Assembly: GCF_040655735.1 (NCBI RefSeq)
Contig: NZ_JBFAKK010000013.1
Span: 200,261 to 264,260 of the forward strand
DNA: 64,000 bases
From: Phytomonospora sp040655735
GTDB lineage: Bacteria > Actinomycetota > Actinomycetes > Mycobacteriales > Micromonosporaceae
Direction: 5' to 3'
Under the pieces are notes generated by a model, which was given only the letters and a program-made list of their open reading frames with translations, was not told where the DNA came from and searched no databases. How positions within the stretch are numbered: position 1 is the stretch's first letter; the number at the start of each line of letters is the position of its first letter. Shown here one piece after another: positions 51,135 to 60,609 of the stretch. A program made the position numbers and the translations under genes.

Positions 51135-51758
51135 ATGGAGACCGCCACCCCCGCCACCCCTGTACGCGCCGACTGGAGAGACCTCCTGCGCGACGCCTCC
51201 GACCTCGCCCTGGTGGGCATCGCCGTGACCGTCTGCGCGCTGCCCGTGGTGACCCTCGGATCGGCGGTGGCCACCGCGAGCGCCGCCATCCGCCACCGCC
51301 GGGAAGAGGGCCGCTACCCGCACTTCGGGGACATCGCGCGAGGCTTCGCCCGGGGCATCCCGGCCGGCGCGGTCGCGGTCGCGGTCCTCGCGGTGGCGGC
51401 GGGGCTGGTGGTCTTCAACCTCCAGGTCGCCGAGAGCGGGATCCTGCCCGGCGGGGAGACGGTGACGGCGGTGACCGCGGTGCTGGCCGCGTTCGCCGCC
51501 GGGCTCGCGCTGCTCACCGCCGCTGTCCACAGTGGCCGGTGGCGCGACGCCGTCCGGGACGCCGTCAGGCTCACCGCCGCGGCGTGGTGGGCGGCGCCGG
51601 GCGCGGCGATCGCGGTGGCCTTCGCGGTCGTGATCGGCTCGCTGGTGCCCGCCACGATGGTGCTGCTGCCGGGATTCGTGCTCTTCGCCGGGCACGCCAT
51701 CGCGGAGCGGGCGCGGCTTCGGCTCGGCCGGCGGACCGCGGAGTCGGCCGAGCGGTAG
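51135..51758 (+). CDS. YesL/DUF624-like membrane protein
   Basis: A 207-residue protein with four or five spans, starting 2 bp after the permease stop. The segment ALPVVTLGSAVATASAAIRHRREEG near the N-terminus is typical of the YesL/DUF624 family, which often follows sugar ABC importers for pectin or xylan oligomers (yesL lies with the rhamnogalacturonan genes of Bacillus). Function unknown; a regulatory or assembly role for the importer is likely. Confidence 0.78.
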   Translation: METATPATPVRADWRDLLRDASDLALVGIAVTVCALPVVTLGSAVATASAAIRHRREEGRYPHFGDIARGFARGIPAGAVAVAVLAVAAGLVVFNLQVAESGILPGGETVTAVTAVLAAFAAGLALLTAAVHSGRWRDAVRDAVRLTAAAWWAAPGAAIAVAFAVVIGSLVPATMVLLPGFVLFAGHAIAERARLRLGRRTAESAER

Positions 51759-51887
51759 GGGCCGGGTGCGGCACCGCCTGGGGGTGCCGTGCCCTCGGCC
51801 TCTGACGGATGTGCCGAGACCGTGGGGTTTTCATGGTGGGGCGCTTCATCCTTCGAGACCCACGTTTCGAAGCCCCTGGAGTGCCCC

Positions 51888-54800
51888 ATGCATCCACGAC
51901 ATCTCCTCGCTGCGGGAGCCCTGGCAGGTCTCGTCCTCGCCCAGCAGCCCGCGACCGTCCCACCCGAACCGAACCCACACGAAACCCTCACCACCGCGGT
52001 GATCTCGGACGAGACCGCCGCGATCCGACTCGTCACCGGAGACCTCGCGGCCCTTTCACCCGACGGCGCCGTCGAGCTCGAACCCGCCGAGGGCCGTGAG
52101 CACATCGGATTCACCACGCGCACCTCCTCCGAGGGCGTCTACGTGTTCCCGAACGACACCGCGGTCCTCCTCGCCGAGGGCCGGCTCGACCCGGAGCTGT
52201 TCAACCTCAGCTCCCTGACCGCCGACGGCTTCGGCGGCGGCGAGCCCCTGCCGCTGCTGATCCAGGGCGAGGGCACGGCCGCGCGCTCGTCGGCGCTCCC
52301 CGCCGCCGAGATCACCCGCCGCCTCGACAGCATCGGCGCGGTCGCCGTGACCACCGCCGACAGCGCCGCCCTGTGGGAGCAGCTGTCGGCGACCGCGAAC
52401 AAGTCGTCCGCTACCGACCGGATCTGGCTCGACGGCCGCTCGAAGCCCCTGCTCGACGAAAGCGTCCCCCAGATCGGCGCCCCGGAGGTCTGGCGATCCG
52501 GCTTCGACGGCACCGGCACCGCGGTCGCCGTCCTCGACAGCGGCGCCGACCTGACCCACCCCGACCTCGTCGGCCGCATCACCGAGACCCGCGACTTCAC
52601 CGGGTCACCGAACGGCGTCACCGACCTCAACGGCCACGGGACCCACGTGGCCTCGACCGTGGCCGGTACCGGCGCGGCGTCCGGTGGACGCTACACCGGG
52701 GTCGCACCGGGCGCCGCGCTGCTCATCGGCAAGGTGTGCGCCGACGAGGGCTACTGCACGGACAGCGCGGTCATCGCCGGGATGGAATGGGCCGCGGCCG
52801 ACGCCGACGTGGTGAACCTCAGCCTGGGCGGCGGCCCGTCCGACGGCACCGACCCGATGGAACTCGCCGTGAACGCCCTGTCGGAGGCCACCGGAGCCCT
52901 GTTCGTCATCGCGGCCGGCAACGACGGCACGCCGTCGTCGGTGTCGACCCCGGCGGCGGCCGACGCGGCCCTCGCCGTCGGCAGCGTGTCCAAAAAGGAC
53001 GTTTTCAGCGCGTTCTCGAACCAGGGCCCGCGCTACGGCGACAACGCGCTCAAGCCGGAGCTCACCGCACCGGGGGAGGCGATCGTCGCCGCCCATGCCG
53101 AAGGCACCGAGCTCGGTCCGATCGTCGACGGCGAGTACACCAGGCTCTCGGGGACGTCCATGGCCACACCCCACGTCGCCGGCGCCGCCGCCCTGCTCAA
53201 GCAGCGCCATCCCGACTGGAACGCCGCGCAGCTCAAGGCCACGTTGATGGCCACCTCACGGTGGCTCGACGGGCCGGGCCTCTACCAGCAGGGCAGCGGA
53301 CGTCTCGACGTCGCTCGCGCGGTGCGCCAGGAGGTCACCGCCTCGATCGGCGCGCTCGACTTCGCGACTGTGGCATTCCCGCAGGACGGCCGTGTCGAGG
53401 AGCGGACCGTCACCTACGCCAACCCCAGCGCCGCGCCCGTCACGCTCGCGCTGGGCGCGTCGGTGCGGACCGGCGGAGCCGAGGCGCCCGCCGGCCTGTT
53501 CACCGTCGACGGGCCGGCGCTGACGGTTCCGGCCGGGGGCACCGCCGCGGTCACGATGAGCCTCGACACCTCGATCGCCTTCACCACCGGCCAGTACGCC
53601 GGCGAACTCGTCGCGAGCGTGGGCGAGACCGTCATCCGCACCGCCGTCTCGGCCTACCTGGAGCCGGAGAAGCACACGCAGGAGATCCACGGCACGGCCC
53701 GCGACGGCTCGGACCCGTACAGCATCTCGGTGGCCTACACCGACCTCGCGACCGGTGATACCGAGTACGTCACCGTCGGCGGTGCCGAGGCCCGCCTGCG
53801 GCTGGAGCCGGGCACTTACCACGTGCTGGGCTTCGTCACGGACCGACTCGACTTCCCCTACAACACCCCCACCACCGCGTTCGCCGACACGCTGACGGTC
53901 ACCGGTGCCGGTGAACTCGACTGGGACGCCCGGCAGGGCAAGGAGCTGACCGTCGACCTGGATCGCGACACCTACCTCGATGTCACGGCCCTGGGCTTGG
54001 CGAGCGCTCCGGGCGGTGTCGTGGCGGCGGAGAACCTTCAGGCGTACGCGTTCGGCCAGCCGGTCTACGCCGTCCCGAGTCCCGCCGACGGTGGGAGCGG
54101 CATCCTGTTCGTATACGCACCCCTCCACCTCAACCCCGAAGGCTCGGCGCGGCACTTCCAGTACAACCTTGCGTTCGCCGAGCCGAACGGCATACCCGGC
54201 GACCTTTCGCACCGGGTCCACGACCGGGACCTGGCGGTCGAGGACGCCGTCTACGAAAGCCAGGGCGAGGCCCCTGCCGCGTGGGGGAGGAACAGTCCCT
54301 CCTTCGCCGGCGGCTTCAGCCTGGGGTACTCGCCCGTGGATCTGACGCTGCCCGACCGGCGTACGGAGTACTTCACGCCGGGTCCGGACATCTCGTGGTG
54401 GAGTGCGCTGTCGATCCTGCGAAGCAGCGTGGGCAGCGGCGAGGAATTCGTGCGAGAAGGGGAACGCACCGGACACACGCGGGTCGACTGGACCTCGGCC
54501 CCCTTGGCTCCCGGGCCTTCCCGCAGCGGCGTCGAGGATCTCGGTGCGACACGCGACGGCACCGGCCTGGCGGTCCTGGAGCCCATGTTCGCCGGGCCCG
54601 ACCTGGGTGTCGCGACCCGCATCGACTGGTCGACGGTGACCGGGACGACGGCCGTCCTCGCCGACGGTGTCTCGCTCGGCGCCACCGACGCCCCCTGCCA
54701 GGGCACGTTCGGAGCACCGGTGACGGCGACGCGGTTCACCGTCTCCTGCACCGCCGACCGCACCGCGCCGTGGACGGTGCTCGGCACACACGCCGAGGCG

Positions 54801-55163
54801 ACGTGGACGGCCACCGCCGCGAGCACCGGCGAAGCCGCACCGGTCGCGCTGACGTCGGTGGCGCTGGACTCCGGCACGGTGGTCGACGGTTTCGCCCCGG
54901 CCGGGCGGTGGCAGCCGCTCGACCTTGAGGTCTACCAGCCTTCGGGCGCGGCCGACCTGGCGACCACGTCGCTCGCCCTCGACATCTCCTACGACGACGG
55001 CGCGACCTGGAGAACGGTGCCGCTGCTGCGTTTGGGCGACCACGCCAAGGCGTTCGTGCGGCATCCGGCGGACGCGCGGTTCGTGTCGGTGCGCATGACG
55101 GCCACCGACAGCGCCGGCGGTTCCTACACCGGGACGATGATCCGGTCCTTCGGACTGAGGTAG
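51888..55163 (+). CDS. Second large secreted subtilisin-like protease (S8)
   Basis: A 1091-residue exported protease with a short signal peptide (1-18), a pro-region to about 195, and an S8 domain with catalytic Asp217 (VLDSGAD), His250 (GHGTHVAS) and Ser424 (SGTSMATPH). The C-terminal half consists of beta-sandwich repeats and ends, like the other subtilase here, with a DISYDDGATWRTVPLLR segment and a short tail. The N-terminal pro-regions also align (HIGxxxRT, RLDxELFNxS). GGAG lies 7 nt before ATG 51888. The two genes are diverged paralogues. Confidence 0.88.
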   Translation: MHPRHLLAAGALAGLVLAQQPATVPPEPNPHETLTTAVISDETAAIRLVTGDLAALSPDGAVELEPAEGREHIGFTTRTSSEGVYVFPNDTAVLLAEGRLDPELFNLSSLTADGFGGGEPLPLLIQGEGTAARSSALPAAEITRRLDSIGAVAVTTADSAALWEQLSATANKSSATDRIWLDGRSKPLLDESVPQIGAPEVWRSGFDGTGTAVAVLDSGADLTHPDLVGRITETRDFTGSPNGVTDLNGHGTHVASTVAGTGAASGGRYTGVAPGAALLIGKVCADEGYCTDSAVIAGMEWAAADADVVNLSLGGGPSDGTDPMELAVNALSEATGALFVIAAGNDGTPSSVSTPAAADAALAVGSVSKKDVFSAFSNQGPRYGDNALKPELTAPGEAIVAAHAEGTELGPIVDGEYTRLSGTSMATPHVAGAAALLKQRHPDWNAAQLKATLMATSRWLDGPGLYQQGSGRLDVARAVRQEVTASIGALDFATVAFPQDGRVEERTVTYANPSAAPVTLALGASVRTGGAEAPAGLFTVDGPALTVPAGGTAAVTMSLDTSIAFTTGQYAGELVASVGETVIRTAVSAYLEPEKHTQEIHGTARDGSDPYSISVAYTDLATGDTEYVTVGGAEARLRLEPGTYHVLGFVTDRLDFPYNTPTTAFADTLTVTGAGELDWDARQGKELTVDLDRDTYLDVTALGLASAPGGVVAAENLQAYAFGQPVYAVPSPADGGSGILFVYAPLHLNPEGSARHFQYNLAFAEPNGIPGDLSHRVHDRDLAVEDAVYESQGEAPAAWGRNSPSFAGGFSLGYSPVDLTLPDRRTEYFTPGPDISWWSALSILRSSVGSGEEFVREGERTGHTRVDWTSAPLAPGPSRSGVEDLGATRDGTGLAVLEPMFAGPDLGVATRIDWSTVTGTTAVLADGVSLGATDAPCQGTFGAPVTATRFTVSCTADRTAPWTVLGTHAEATWTATAASTGEAAPVALTSVALDSGTVVDGFAPAGRWQPLDLEVYQPSGAADLATTSLALDISYDDGATWRTVPLLRLGDHAKAFVRHPADARFVSVRMTATDSAGGSYTGTMIRSFGLR

Positions 55164-55172
55164 CCGGTGCCC

Positions 55173-55202
55173 GCGGGCGGCGACTGTCACGCCGCCGCCC
55201 GC
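55173..55202. terminator. Bidirectional hairpin
   Basis: GCGGGCGGCG (55173-55182) and CGCCGCCCGC (55193-55202), a 10-bp stem between the subtilase and the convergent argS. Confidence 0.65.
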
Positions 55203-55223
55203 AGGCGTGCCCAGGTGCGCCCG

Positions 55224-56987
55224 CTACATCCGGTCCGGCGCCACGATCCCCAGCAGCGACAGTCCATGCCGCAGTGTCCCGCCCGCCAGACTCACCAGCG
55301 CCAGCCGGTTGCGCCGCGACTCGGGCGTCGGCGCGTCGAGCACGGGGCTGGTGTCGTAGAAGGCGCTGATCAGCTTGGCGAGGCGGAACAGGAAGGTGCT
55401 GATGCGGTGCGGTTCGTTGAGTCCGGCCGCCTGGGTCAGCACCGCCGCGTAGCCGTCGAGGTGCAGCGTCAGCGCGCGCTCGGCCGGGTTCATCGGCAGT
55501 GCGGCGTCCACGCCCGCCGTCCCCGCCCCGCCTGCCTTGCGCAGGATCGAGGCGGTCCGCGCGTGGGCGTACTGGAGGTAGACGCCGGTGTCGCCGTTGA
55601 GCGAGACCATCCGTTCGATGTCGAAGCGGTAGTCGGTGGTGCGGGCGGTCGACAGGTCGGCGTACTTGACCGCGCCGATCCCCGCGGCCTCGGCGATCCG
55701 GTCGAACTCGGCGGGATCGAGGGCGGGGTTCTTCTCCTCGACGACCGCCCGCGCGCCGGTCACCGCGGCCTCCAGCAGACTCGTCAGCGGCACGGTGTCG
55801 CCCGCACGCGTCTTGAAAGGCCTGCCGTCGGGTCCGAGGACGGTGCCGAAGGCGACGTGGACGACGGTGTGCTCGCCGGTGATCCAGCCGGCGCGGCGGG
55901 CGGTGGCGAAGACCTGCGCGAAGTGCCGCGCCTGGCGCGCGTCGACGACGTAGAGCATCCGCCCGGCCTTGAGGTCTCGGGCGCGGTGCCTGATGGTGGC
56001 CAGGTCGGTGGCCGCGTATCCGTAGCCGCCGTCGCTCTTGCGCACGATCAGCGGGACCGGATTGCCGTCGGGACCGTCGAAGCCCTCGGTGAAGACGCAC
56101 AGCGCGCCCTCGGACTCCACCACGATTCCGGCCTCGGTGAGTTCGGCGATGACCTCGTCGAGGAACGGGTTGTAGCGGGACTCGCCGTCGAGGTCCACAT
56201 CGGACAGTTCGACGCCGAGCCGACGGTAGGTCGCCGAGAAGGCCTCCTGCGAGACCGCGACCAGTTCGCGCCAGACGGCGAGGGTCGCCTCCTCCCCGGC
56301 CTGGAGAGCGACCACGCGGGCGCGGGCCCGTTCGGCGAATGCCGGGTCCTCGCGGAAGAGCGCGGCGGCCGCCCGGTAGAGGGCGTCCAGCGCGGCGACG
56401 CGCGCGACGGCGCCGTCGCCGAGGTCGCGCCACTCGGCCTCGGGGTGCTCGTCGATGTACTGGATGAGCATCCCGAACTGGGTGCCCCAGTCGCCGACGT
56501 GATTCTGGCGGATCACGGTGCCGCCGAGGGCTTCCAGTAGTCGCGACAGGGCGTCGCCGATGACCGTCGACCGCAGATGTCCGACGTGCATCTGCTTGGC
56601 GACGTTCGGCGCGGAGTAGTCGACGACGGTGACCGTGGCGGCGTACGGGGAGGGCAGGCCGAGCCCGGCGTCGAGCCGCCGCGCGACCTGCTTCCACAGT
56701 TCGGCGTCGGCGAGGGTGAGGTTCAAGAAGCCCGGACCGGACACCTCGATCCGGTCGAGGAGCCCGTCGCCGTCGACGGCCGCGGCGATGTCGGCGGCCA
56801 GCTCGCGGGGCGGGCGCCCGGCGCTCCTGGCCAGGGAGAGGGCGGCGTCGGCCTGGAAGTCGGCGCGGTCTCCGCGTCGCACCAGCGGATCCGGCTGCTC
56901 GGCTTGTGGCCGGGAGCGTCGGATCGCCGCGGCCATGGTCGCCTTGATCCGGTCGCTGAGCGCGGTGACTGCTGGATGCGTGTGCAC
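55224..56987 (-). CDS. argS: Arginyl-tRNA synthetase
   Basis: A 587-residue class I synthetase: N-terminal Add1 domain (FQADAALSLARSAGRPPREL, SGPGFLNLTL), HIGH motif as HVGH in APNVAKQMHVGHLRSTVIGDA, GDWGTQFGMLIQYI, KMSKS-equivalent region RPFKTRAGDTVPL, and anticodon domain with the C-terminal VLDAPTPESRRNRLALVSLAG and end PDRM typical of ArgS. It charges tRNA-Arg. GTG 56987 is the only start in register. I saw no T-box or leader peptide upstream. Confidence 0.94.
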   Translation of the reverse strand: MHTHPAVTALSDRIKATMAAAIRRSRPQAEQPDPLVRRGDRADFQADAALSLARSAGRPPRELAADIAAAVDGDGLLDRIEVSGPGFLNLTLADAELWKQVARRLDAGLGLPSPYAATVTVVDYSAPNVAKQMHVGHLRSTVIGDALSRLLEALGGTVIRQNHVGDWGTQFGMLIQYIDEHPEAEWRDLGDGAVARVAALDALYRAAAALFREDPAFAERARARVVALQAGEEATLAVWRELVAVSQEAFSATYRRLGVELSDVDLDGESRYNPFLDEVIAELTEAGIVVESEGALCVFTEGFDGPDGNPVPLIVRKSDGGYGYAATDLATIRHRARDLKAGRMLYVVDARQARHFAQVFATARRAGWITGEHTVVHVAFGTVLGPDGRPFKTRAGDTVPLTSLLEAAVTGARAVVEEKNPALDPAEFDRIAEAAGIGAVKYADLSTARTTDYRFDIERMVSLNGDTGVYLQYAHARTASILRKAGGAGTAGVDAALPMNPAERALTLHLDGYAAVLTQAAGLNEPHRISTFLFRLAKLISAFYDTSPVLDAPTPESRRNRLALVSLAGGTLRHGLSLLGIVAPDRM

Positions 56988-57156
56988 GGTTCCTCTTCCT
57001 TCGGGTACGAGCGTGTTCTGCGAGGATATGGAACCGGACGGGCCGCGGCCTTCCCTTTTACCGCGAGCACCGGCACCGCTCGCTCCACAGGGGATGGTGC
57101 TCGCCTTCGGCTCGGGTCATAATCGGTGCCGCACAAACGATCTCCGCGAAGGGCCA

Positions 57157-58035
57157 ATGATGATCGAGCGGTACGAGCTCCCCGGCGACGGCGTGTATCC
57201 CGAAGGGATCACCGAGGGCCCCGACGGCAGCACCTTCTACGTGTCGGGCTCGGCGGAGGGGGCGATCTACCGGGGCGACCTCGACCGGCCCGGCCTCGAA
57301 CTGTGGTCCCCGCCGGGGGCCGACGGCCGCACCGGCGCGCTGGGCATGACCGTCGACCCGGCCGGGCGGCTGATCGTCTGCGGCGGGCACTCCGGCGTGC
57401 TCTTCGCCTACGACACCGCCAACGGCGGGCTCGTCGCGCGGCACGAGGTGACCACGAAGCGGACGCTGCTCAACGACGTCTGCGTCAACGACGGCCACGC
57501 CTACGCCACCGACTCCCTGCGGCCGGCGGTGTGGCGCTTCGCGCTGGACGACGAGATCGGCGCCGGCGAGCCGTGGATCGACCTGACCGGGCACGGCATC
57601 GAGCCCGGCGAGGCGGCCTACCTCAACGGCATCGTGTCCACGAAGGACGGTTCGGCGCTGCTCATCGCCGCGCAGGGCACCGGGCAGCTGTGGCACGTCG
57701 ACATCGCCACGCGCGAGGCCGTCCCGGTCGACCTGGGCGGCGTCAAGGTCAGCGGCGACGGCATGGTCTTCGCCGGCGAGGTCCTCTACGTCTGCGACTA
57801 CACCGGCGACGGCGATGGCGAACCGCACTTCCGGCTCACCGGGCTGCGCCTGACCGACGGCCACCGCACCGCCGAGATCCTCGGCCACCACGCGTTCGAG
57901 ACCGCCGACACCCCGACGACGCTGGCCTACCTCGGAGGGCGGCTGCTGGTCGTCAACTCGCAGCTGGCGGCCGGCGACGGCGGCCCGAGGCTTCCGTTCA
58001 CCGTCTCGGCGATCGAACCGCCGTTCGGGAAGTGA
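57157..58035 (+). CDS. SMP-30/gluconolactonase-like beta-propeller protein
   Basis: A 292-residue protein with a six-bladed propeller pattern: GVYPEGITEGPDGSTFYVSG, LGMTVDPAGRLIVCGGHSG, LLNDVCVNDGHAYATDS, YLNGIVSTKDGSALLIAAQG. The family includes lactonases and strictosidine-synthase-like proteins; the substrate is unknown. No signal peptide. GAAGGG lies upstream of two adjacent ATG codons (57157, 57160). Confidence 0.83.
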   Translation: MMIERYELPGDGVYPEGITEGPDGSTFYVSGSAEGAIYRGDLDRPGLELWSPPGADGRTGALGMTVDPAGRLIVCGGHSGVLFAYDTANGGLVARHEVTTKRTLLNDVCVNDGHAYATDSLRPAVWRFALDDEIGAGEPWIDLTGHGIEPGEAAYLNGIVSTKDGSALLIAAQGTGQLWHVDIATREAVPVDLGGVKVSGDGMVFAGEVLYVCDYTGDGDGEPHFRLTGLRLTDGHRTAEILGHHAFETADTPTTLAYLGGRLLVVNSQLAAGDGGPRLPFTVSAIEPPFGK

Positions 58036-58041
58036 CGACGG

Positions 58042-58072
58042 CGACCGGGCCGTGCCGGACGCGGCCCGGTCG
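58042..58072. terminator. Bidirectional hairpin
   Basis: CGACCGGGCCG (58042-58052) pairs with CGGCCCGGTCG (58062-58072), 11 bp, between convergent genes. Confidence 0.7.
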
Positions 58073-58519
58073 TCAGCTCCTCGGCTCGCGAACCATGAAC
58101 ACGTCGACGGCGTCCTCGCGCTCGGGCGCGAAGCCGTGGCGTTCGTAGAGGCGCCGGGCGGGGCTGCCGACGAGGACCTGGAGCCGCACCGCCGAGCCCT
58201 CGGCGTCGGCCCGGTCGAGCAGCGAGCGCAGCACCGACGAGCCGAGTCCGCACCCCTGCGCCTCGGGCGCGAGGTAGAAGTGCTCCAGCAGCAGGCCGTC
58301 GCCGGCCGGGCGCAGCGCCACGCATCCGGCGAAGGCGCCGCCGGTCTCGATCACCGAGGTGTGCTCGGGTGCGAAGTGGTCGCGCAGCCGCTGGCGCACG
58401 CGGTGCTCGTCGAAGCGGCCGAGCCGTTCGAGGTCGGGCCGCATCACCACGGCGCGCATCTCGGCGATCGGCTCGACGTCCTCGGCGACGGCCGGACGCA
58501 GGCTCCAGGTGATCGACAT
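58073..58519 (-). CDS. GNAT-family N-acetyltransferase
   Basis: A 148-residue GNAT: LLLEHFYLAPEAQGCGLGSSVLRSLL (acetyl-CoA loop QGCGLG), LQVLVGSPARRLYERHGFAPE. Substrate unknown. Transcribed alone, ending at the terminator. Confidence 0.88.
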   Translation of the reverse strand: MSITWSLRPAVAEDVEPIAEMRAVVMRPDLERLGRFDEHRVRQRLRDHFAPEHTSVIETGGAFAGCVALRPAGDGLLLEHFYLAPEAQGCGLGSSVLRSLLDRADAEGSAVRLQVLVGSPARRLYERHGFAPEREDAVDVFMVREPRS

Positions 58520-58592
58520 GCGCGGAAGTCTCCCACCGGACGCCGTCCGGCCCCGCCGGTGAGCACGGGCCTGTACCCGTGATCACAGCCGC

Positions 58593-59588
58593 TCAGGCCG
58601 AGGCGGTCTCGTACAGCCGGCGCATCGACCAGATCGCCGAGCGGATCTCCTGGAGGCAGCGGTCGGGGTCGTGCCGCTGCCGGTGGCGCTCGTCGGGATG
58701 CGCGGCGAGGTCGATGCCGACGGTGTCGACGGCGCATCCGTAGGGCAGACCGATCGTGGCGATCGCGTCGGCGTGCTGGAACGGCAGGTAGGTCGTCGAG
58801 GTCACCACCAGCACCCGGTCGCGCGGGCCGAGTTTGACGACCTCGTCGGCCCAGTACCGGCAGGTGTCGGCGGTGTTGGCGCGCCGGGAGTCCGGCTCGC
58901 TCGACGGCGCGGCGACCACGTGCGCCGGCGTCGTGTCGGGGAGGTGGTAGGTCGTCACCCGCCACGCCCGGTTCGGTTCGGTGCCGGGATCGCCGCCCTC
59001 CTCCACCTCGTAGTGCGCGGTGGCGCCGAAGGCGCGGCGGACGCCCTCGGCGAGCGCGTCTACCTCGAAGCGCGGTTGCGGCATGCCCAGCTCGGCGGCG
59101 AGTTCCCGCTCGCCGGGCGTGAGGACGCGAAAGCCGCCGACGGCGGTGATGCGGCCGGTGGTGACGGCGCCGGCGAGCAGGTCGGCGGCGAAGCGGGTGC
59201 GGACCAGGCAGGCGCGGACCATCCCGCCGAGGATGAGGACCTGGGTGTAGTCGCGGTGGCGGGGCGGCCTCGCCGACAGCAGGCCCAGCGCTCGGGCGGC
59301 GTCGACGATGAGCGCGGCGGTCGCCGGTTCGAAGGCGTGGCGGCGGGCCTCGGCGCGCTCGCGGCCGTCGCGGAAGTCCCAGTGCTCGGCGGAGAAGGCG
59401 TCGAGCGCCGCCAGCGCCTCCGCCGTGGGTCCTTCGGGGAAGCGCCCGCCGAACTCGGCGACGAGCGCGCGCATCGGAGCCGAGCCGATCCAGGCGGCGA
59501 CACCGGCGGCGGCCGACTCGCGGTCTTCGGGGACCCCGTCGCAGACCGGCAGCGGTACCGGGGCGAAGGTCGGCGGCTCAGCGGACAT
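58593..59588 (-). CDS. Conserved hypothetical protein, possibly YdcF-like
   Basis: A 331-residue cytoplasmic protein. The middle has DYTQVLILGGMVRACLVRTRFAADLL and later KLGPRDRVLVVTSTTYLPFQHADAIAT, a pattern loosely like DUF218/YdcF proteins, which bind nucleotides or act on cell-envelope precursors. That assignment is weak. ATG 59588 begins the normal-looking N-terminus; ATG 59618 is in frame. Neither has a good Shine-Dalgarno. Confidence 0.7.
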   Translation of the reverse strand: MSAEPPTFAPVPLPVCDGVPEDRESAAAGVAAWIGSAPMRALVAEFGGRFPEGPTAEALAALDAFSAEHWDFRDGRERAEARRHAFEPATAALIVDAARALGLLSARPPRHRDYTQVLILGGMVRACLVRTRFAADLLAGAVTTGRITAVGGFRVLTPGERELAAELGMPQPRFEVDALAEGVRRAFGATAHYEVEEGGDPGTEPNRAWRVTTYHLPDTTPAHVVAAPSSEPDSRRANTADTCRYWADEVVKLGPRDRVLVVTSTTYLPFQHADAIATIGLPYGCAVDTVGIDLAAHPDERHRQRHDPDRCLQEIRSAIWSMRRLYETASA

Positions 59589-59638
59589 GAGGTGTGACGA
59601 TAGCAAGCGGCGGGGCATGTTCTGGTCATGGACGCCGA

Positions 59639-59666
59639 AAAGGGCCGGGCGCCGGCCCGGCCCTTT
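59639..59666 (-). terminator. Terminator of the NmrA-type gene
   Basis: On the minus strand AAAGGGCCGGG pairs with CCCGGCCCTTT (11 bp, 6-nt loop), followed by a further T, just after the stop at 59686. Confidence 0.75.
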
Positions 59667-59685
59667 CAGCCCTCGGTGGAGCCGA

Positions 59686-60528
59686 TCAGCCCCACGCGCC
59701 GACCGCGTCGGCGGTACGGACGTACTCGGAGAAGTCGCGCGCCTCGCGGCCCAGGGCCCGGCGGACGCCGTCGGCCACGTGCGCGTTGTGACCGTCCATG
59801 ATCTCGCGCATCAGCTCGGCGAGCGCGGCGGCGAACTCGGCCGGGACGCCGTGCTCGACCATGCCGTCGCGGAACTGCTCCGGCGTCAGCGGCACGTACT
59901 CGACGTGCTTGCCGATGACCGCGCCGATCTCGGCGGCCGCCTCGGCGAAGGTGACCAGTCGGGGCCCGGTCAGCTCGTAGAGCTCGCCGATGTGCTTGTC
60001 GTCGGTGAGGGCGGCGACGGCCACGTCGGCGATGTCGTCGACGTCGATGAAGGGCTCGGCGACGTCGCCGGCGGGAAAGGCGAGCACGCCGGCCTGCACC
60101 GACTCGACGAGGAAGCCCTCGGAGAAGTTCTGCGCGAAGACCGCGGCGCGCACGATGGTCAGCTGGATCCCCGGGACGGCCGCGACGGTCTTCTCGGTGA
60201 CCTCGGCGCCGGCCTCGCCGCGTCCGGTCAGCAGCACGATCCGGGTGACGCCGGCCGCGACGGCCTGGGAGGCGAAGGAACCGATGATCTCGTCGGCGCC
60301 GGGGAAGCCCGCGTCGGGGGCGTAGGCCAGGTAGATCGCCGAGGTCCCGTCGATCGCGGCGGCCCAGGTCGAGCGGTCCTCCCAGTCGAAGGGGATCTCG
60401 GACGAGCGGGAGCCGAGGCGGACCTCGCGGCCGAGGGCGGTCAGCCGGGCGGCGACGCGGCGGCCGGTCTTGCCGGTTCCGCCGGTGACGAGGACGGGGG
60501 CGGTGGTGGAGTTCGTGTTCTGTGTCAT
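59686..60528 (-). CDS. NmrA-like NAD(P)-binding oxidoreductase/sensor
   Basis: A 280-residue extended SDR: VLVTGGTGKTGRRVAARL at the start, then a chain of NmrA-type segments (IVLLTGRGEAGAEVTEKTV, FIDVDDIADVAVAAL, YELTGPRLVTFAEAA). Members bind NAD(P) and act as reductases or redox sensors. It is divergent from the AraC gene with an 81-bp gap; such pairs usually have the AraC protein controlling the reductase. Confidence 0.88.
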   Translation of the reverse strand: MTQNTNSTTAPVLVTGGTGKTGRRVAARLTALGREVRLGSRSSEIPFDWEDRSTWAAAIDGTSAIYLAYAPDAGFPGADEIIGSFASQAVAAGVTRIVLLTGRGEAGAEVTEKTVAAVPGIQLTIVRAAVFAQNFSEGFLVESVQAGVLAFPAGDVAEPFIDVDDIADVAVAALTDDKHIGELYELTGPRLVTFAEAAAEIGAVIGKHVEYVPLTPEQFRDGMVEHGVPAEFAAALAELMREIMDGHNAHVADGVRRALGREARDFSEYVRTADAVGAWG

Positions 60529-60609
60529 GTGTTCAGTTAAGCCGGAGATCTTGAGACTTCACATAGCTCAGGAACTCGAAAACATTCGCCAGAGTCTTAT
60601 ACTTCGCTC

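Noticed and set aside
56988..57156. T-box or leader peptide control of argS
   Set aside because: No specifier-type stem, T-box sequence or Arg-rich short frame was visible in the upstream gap.
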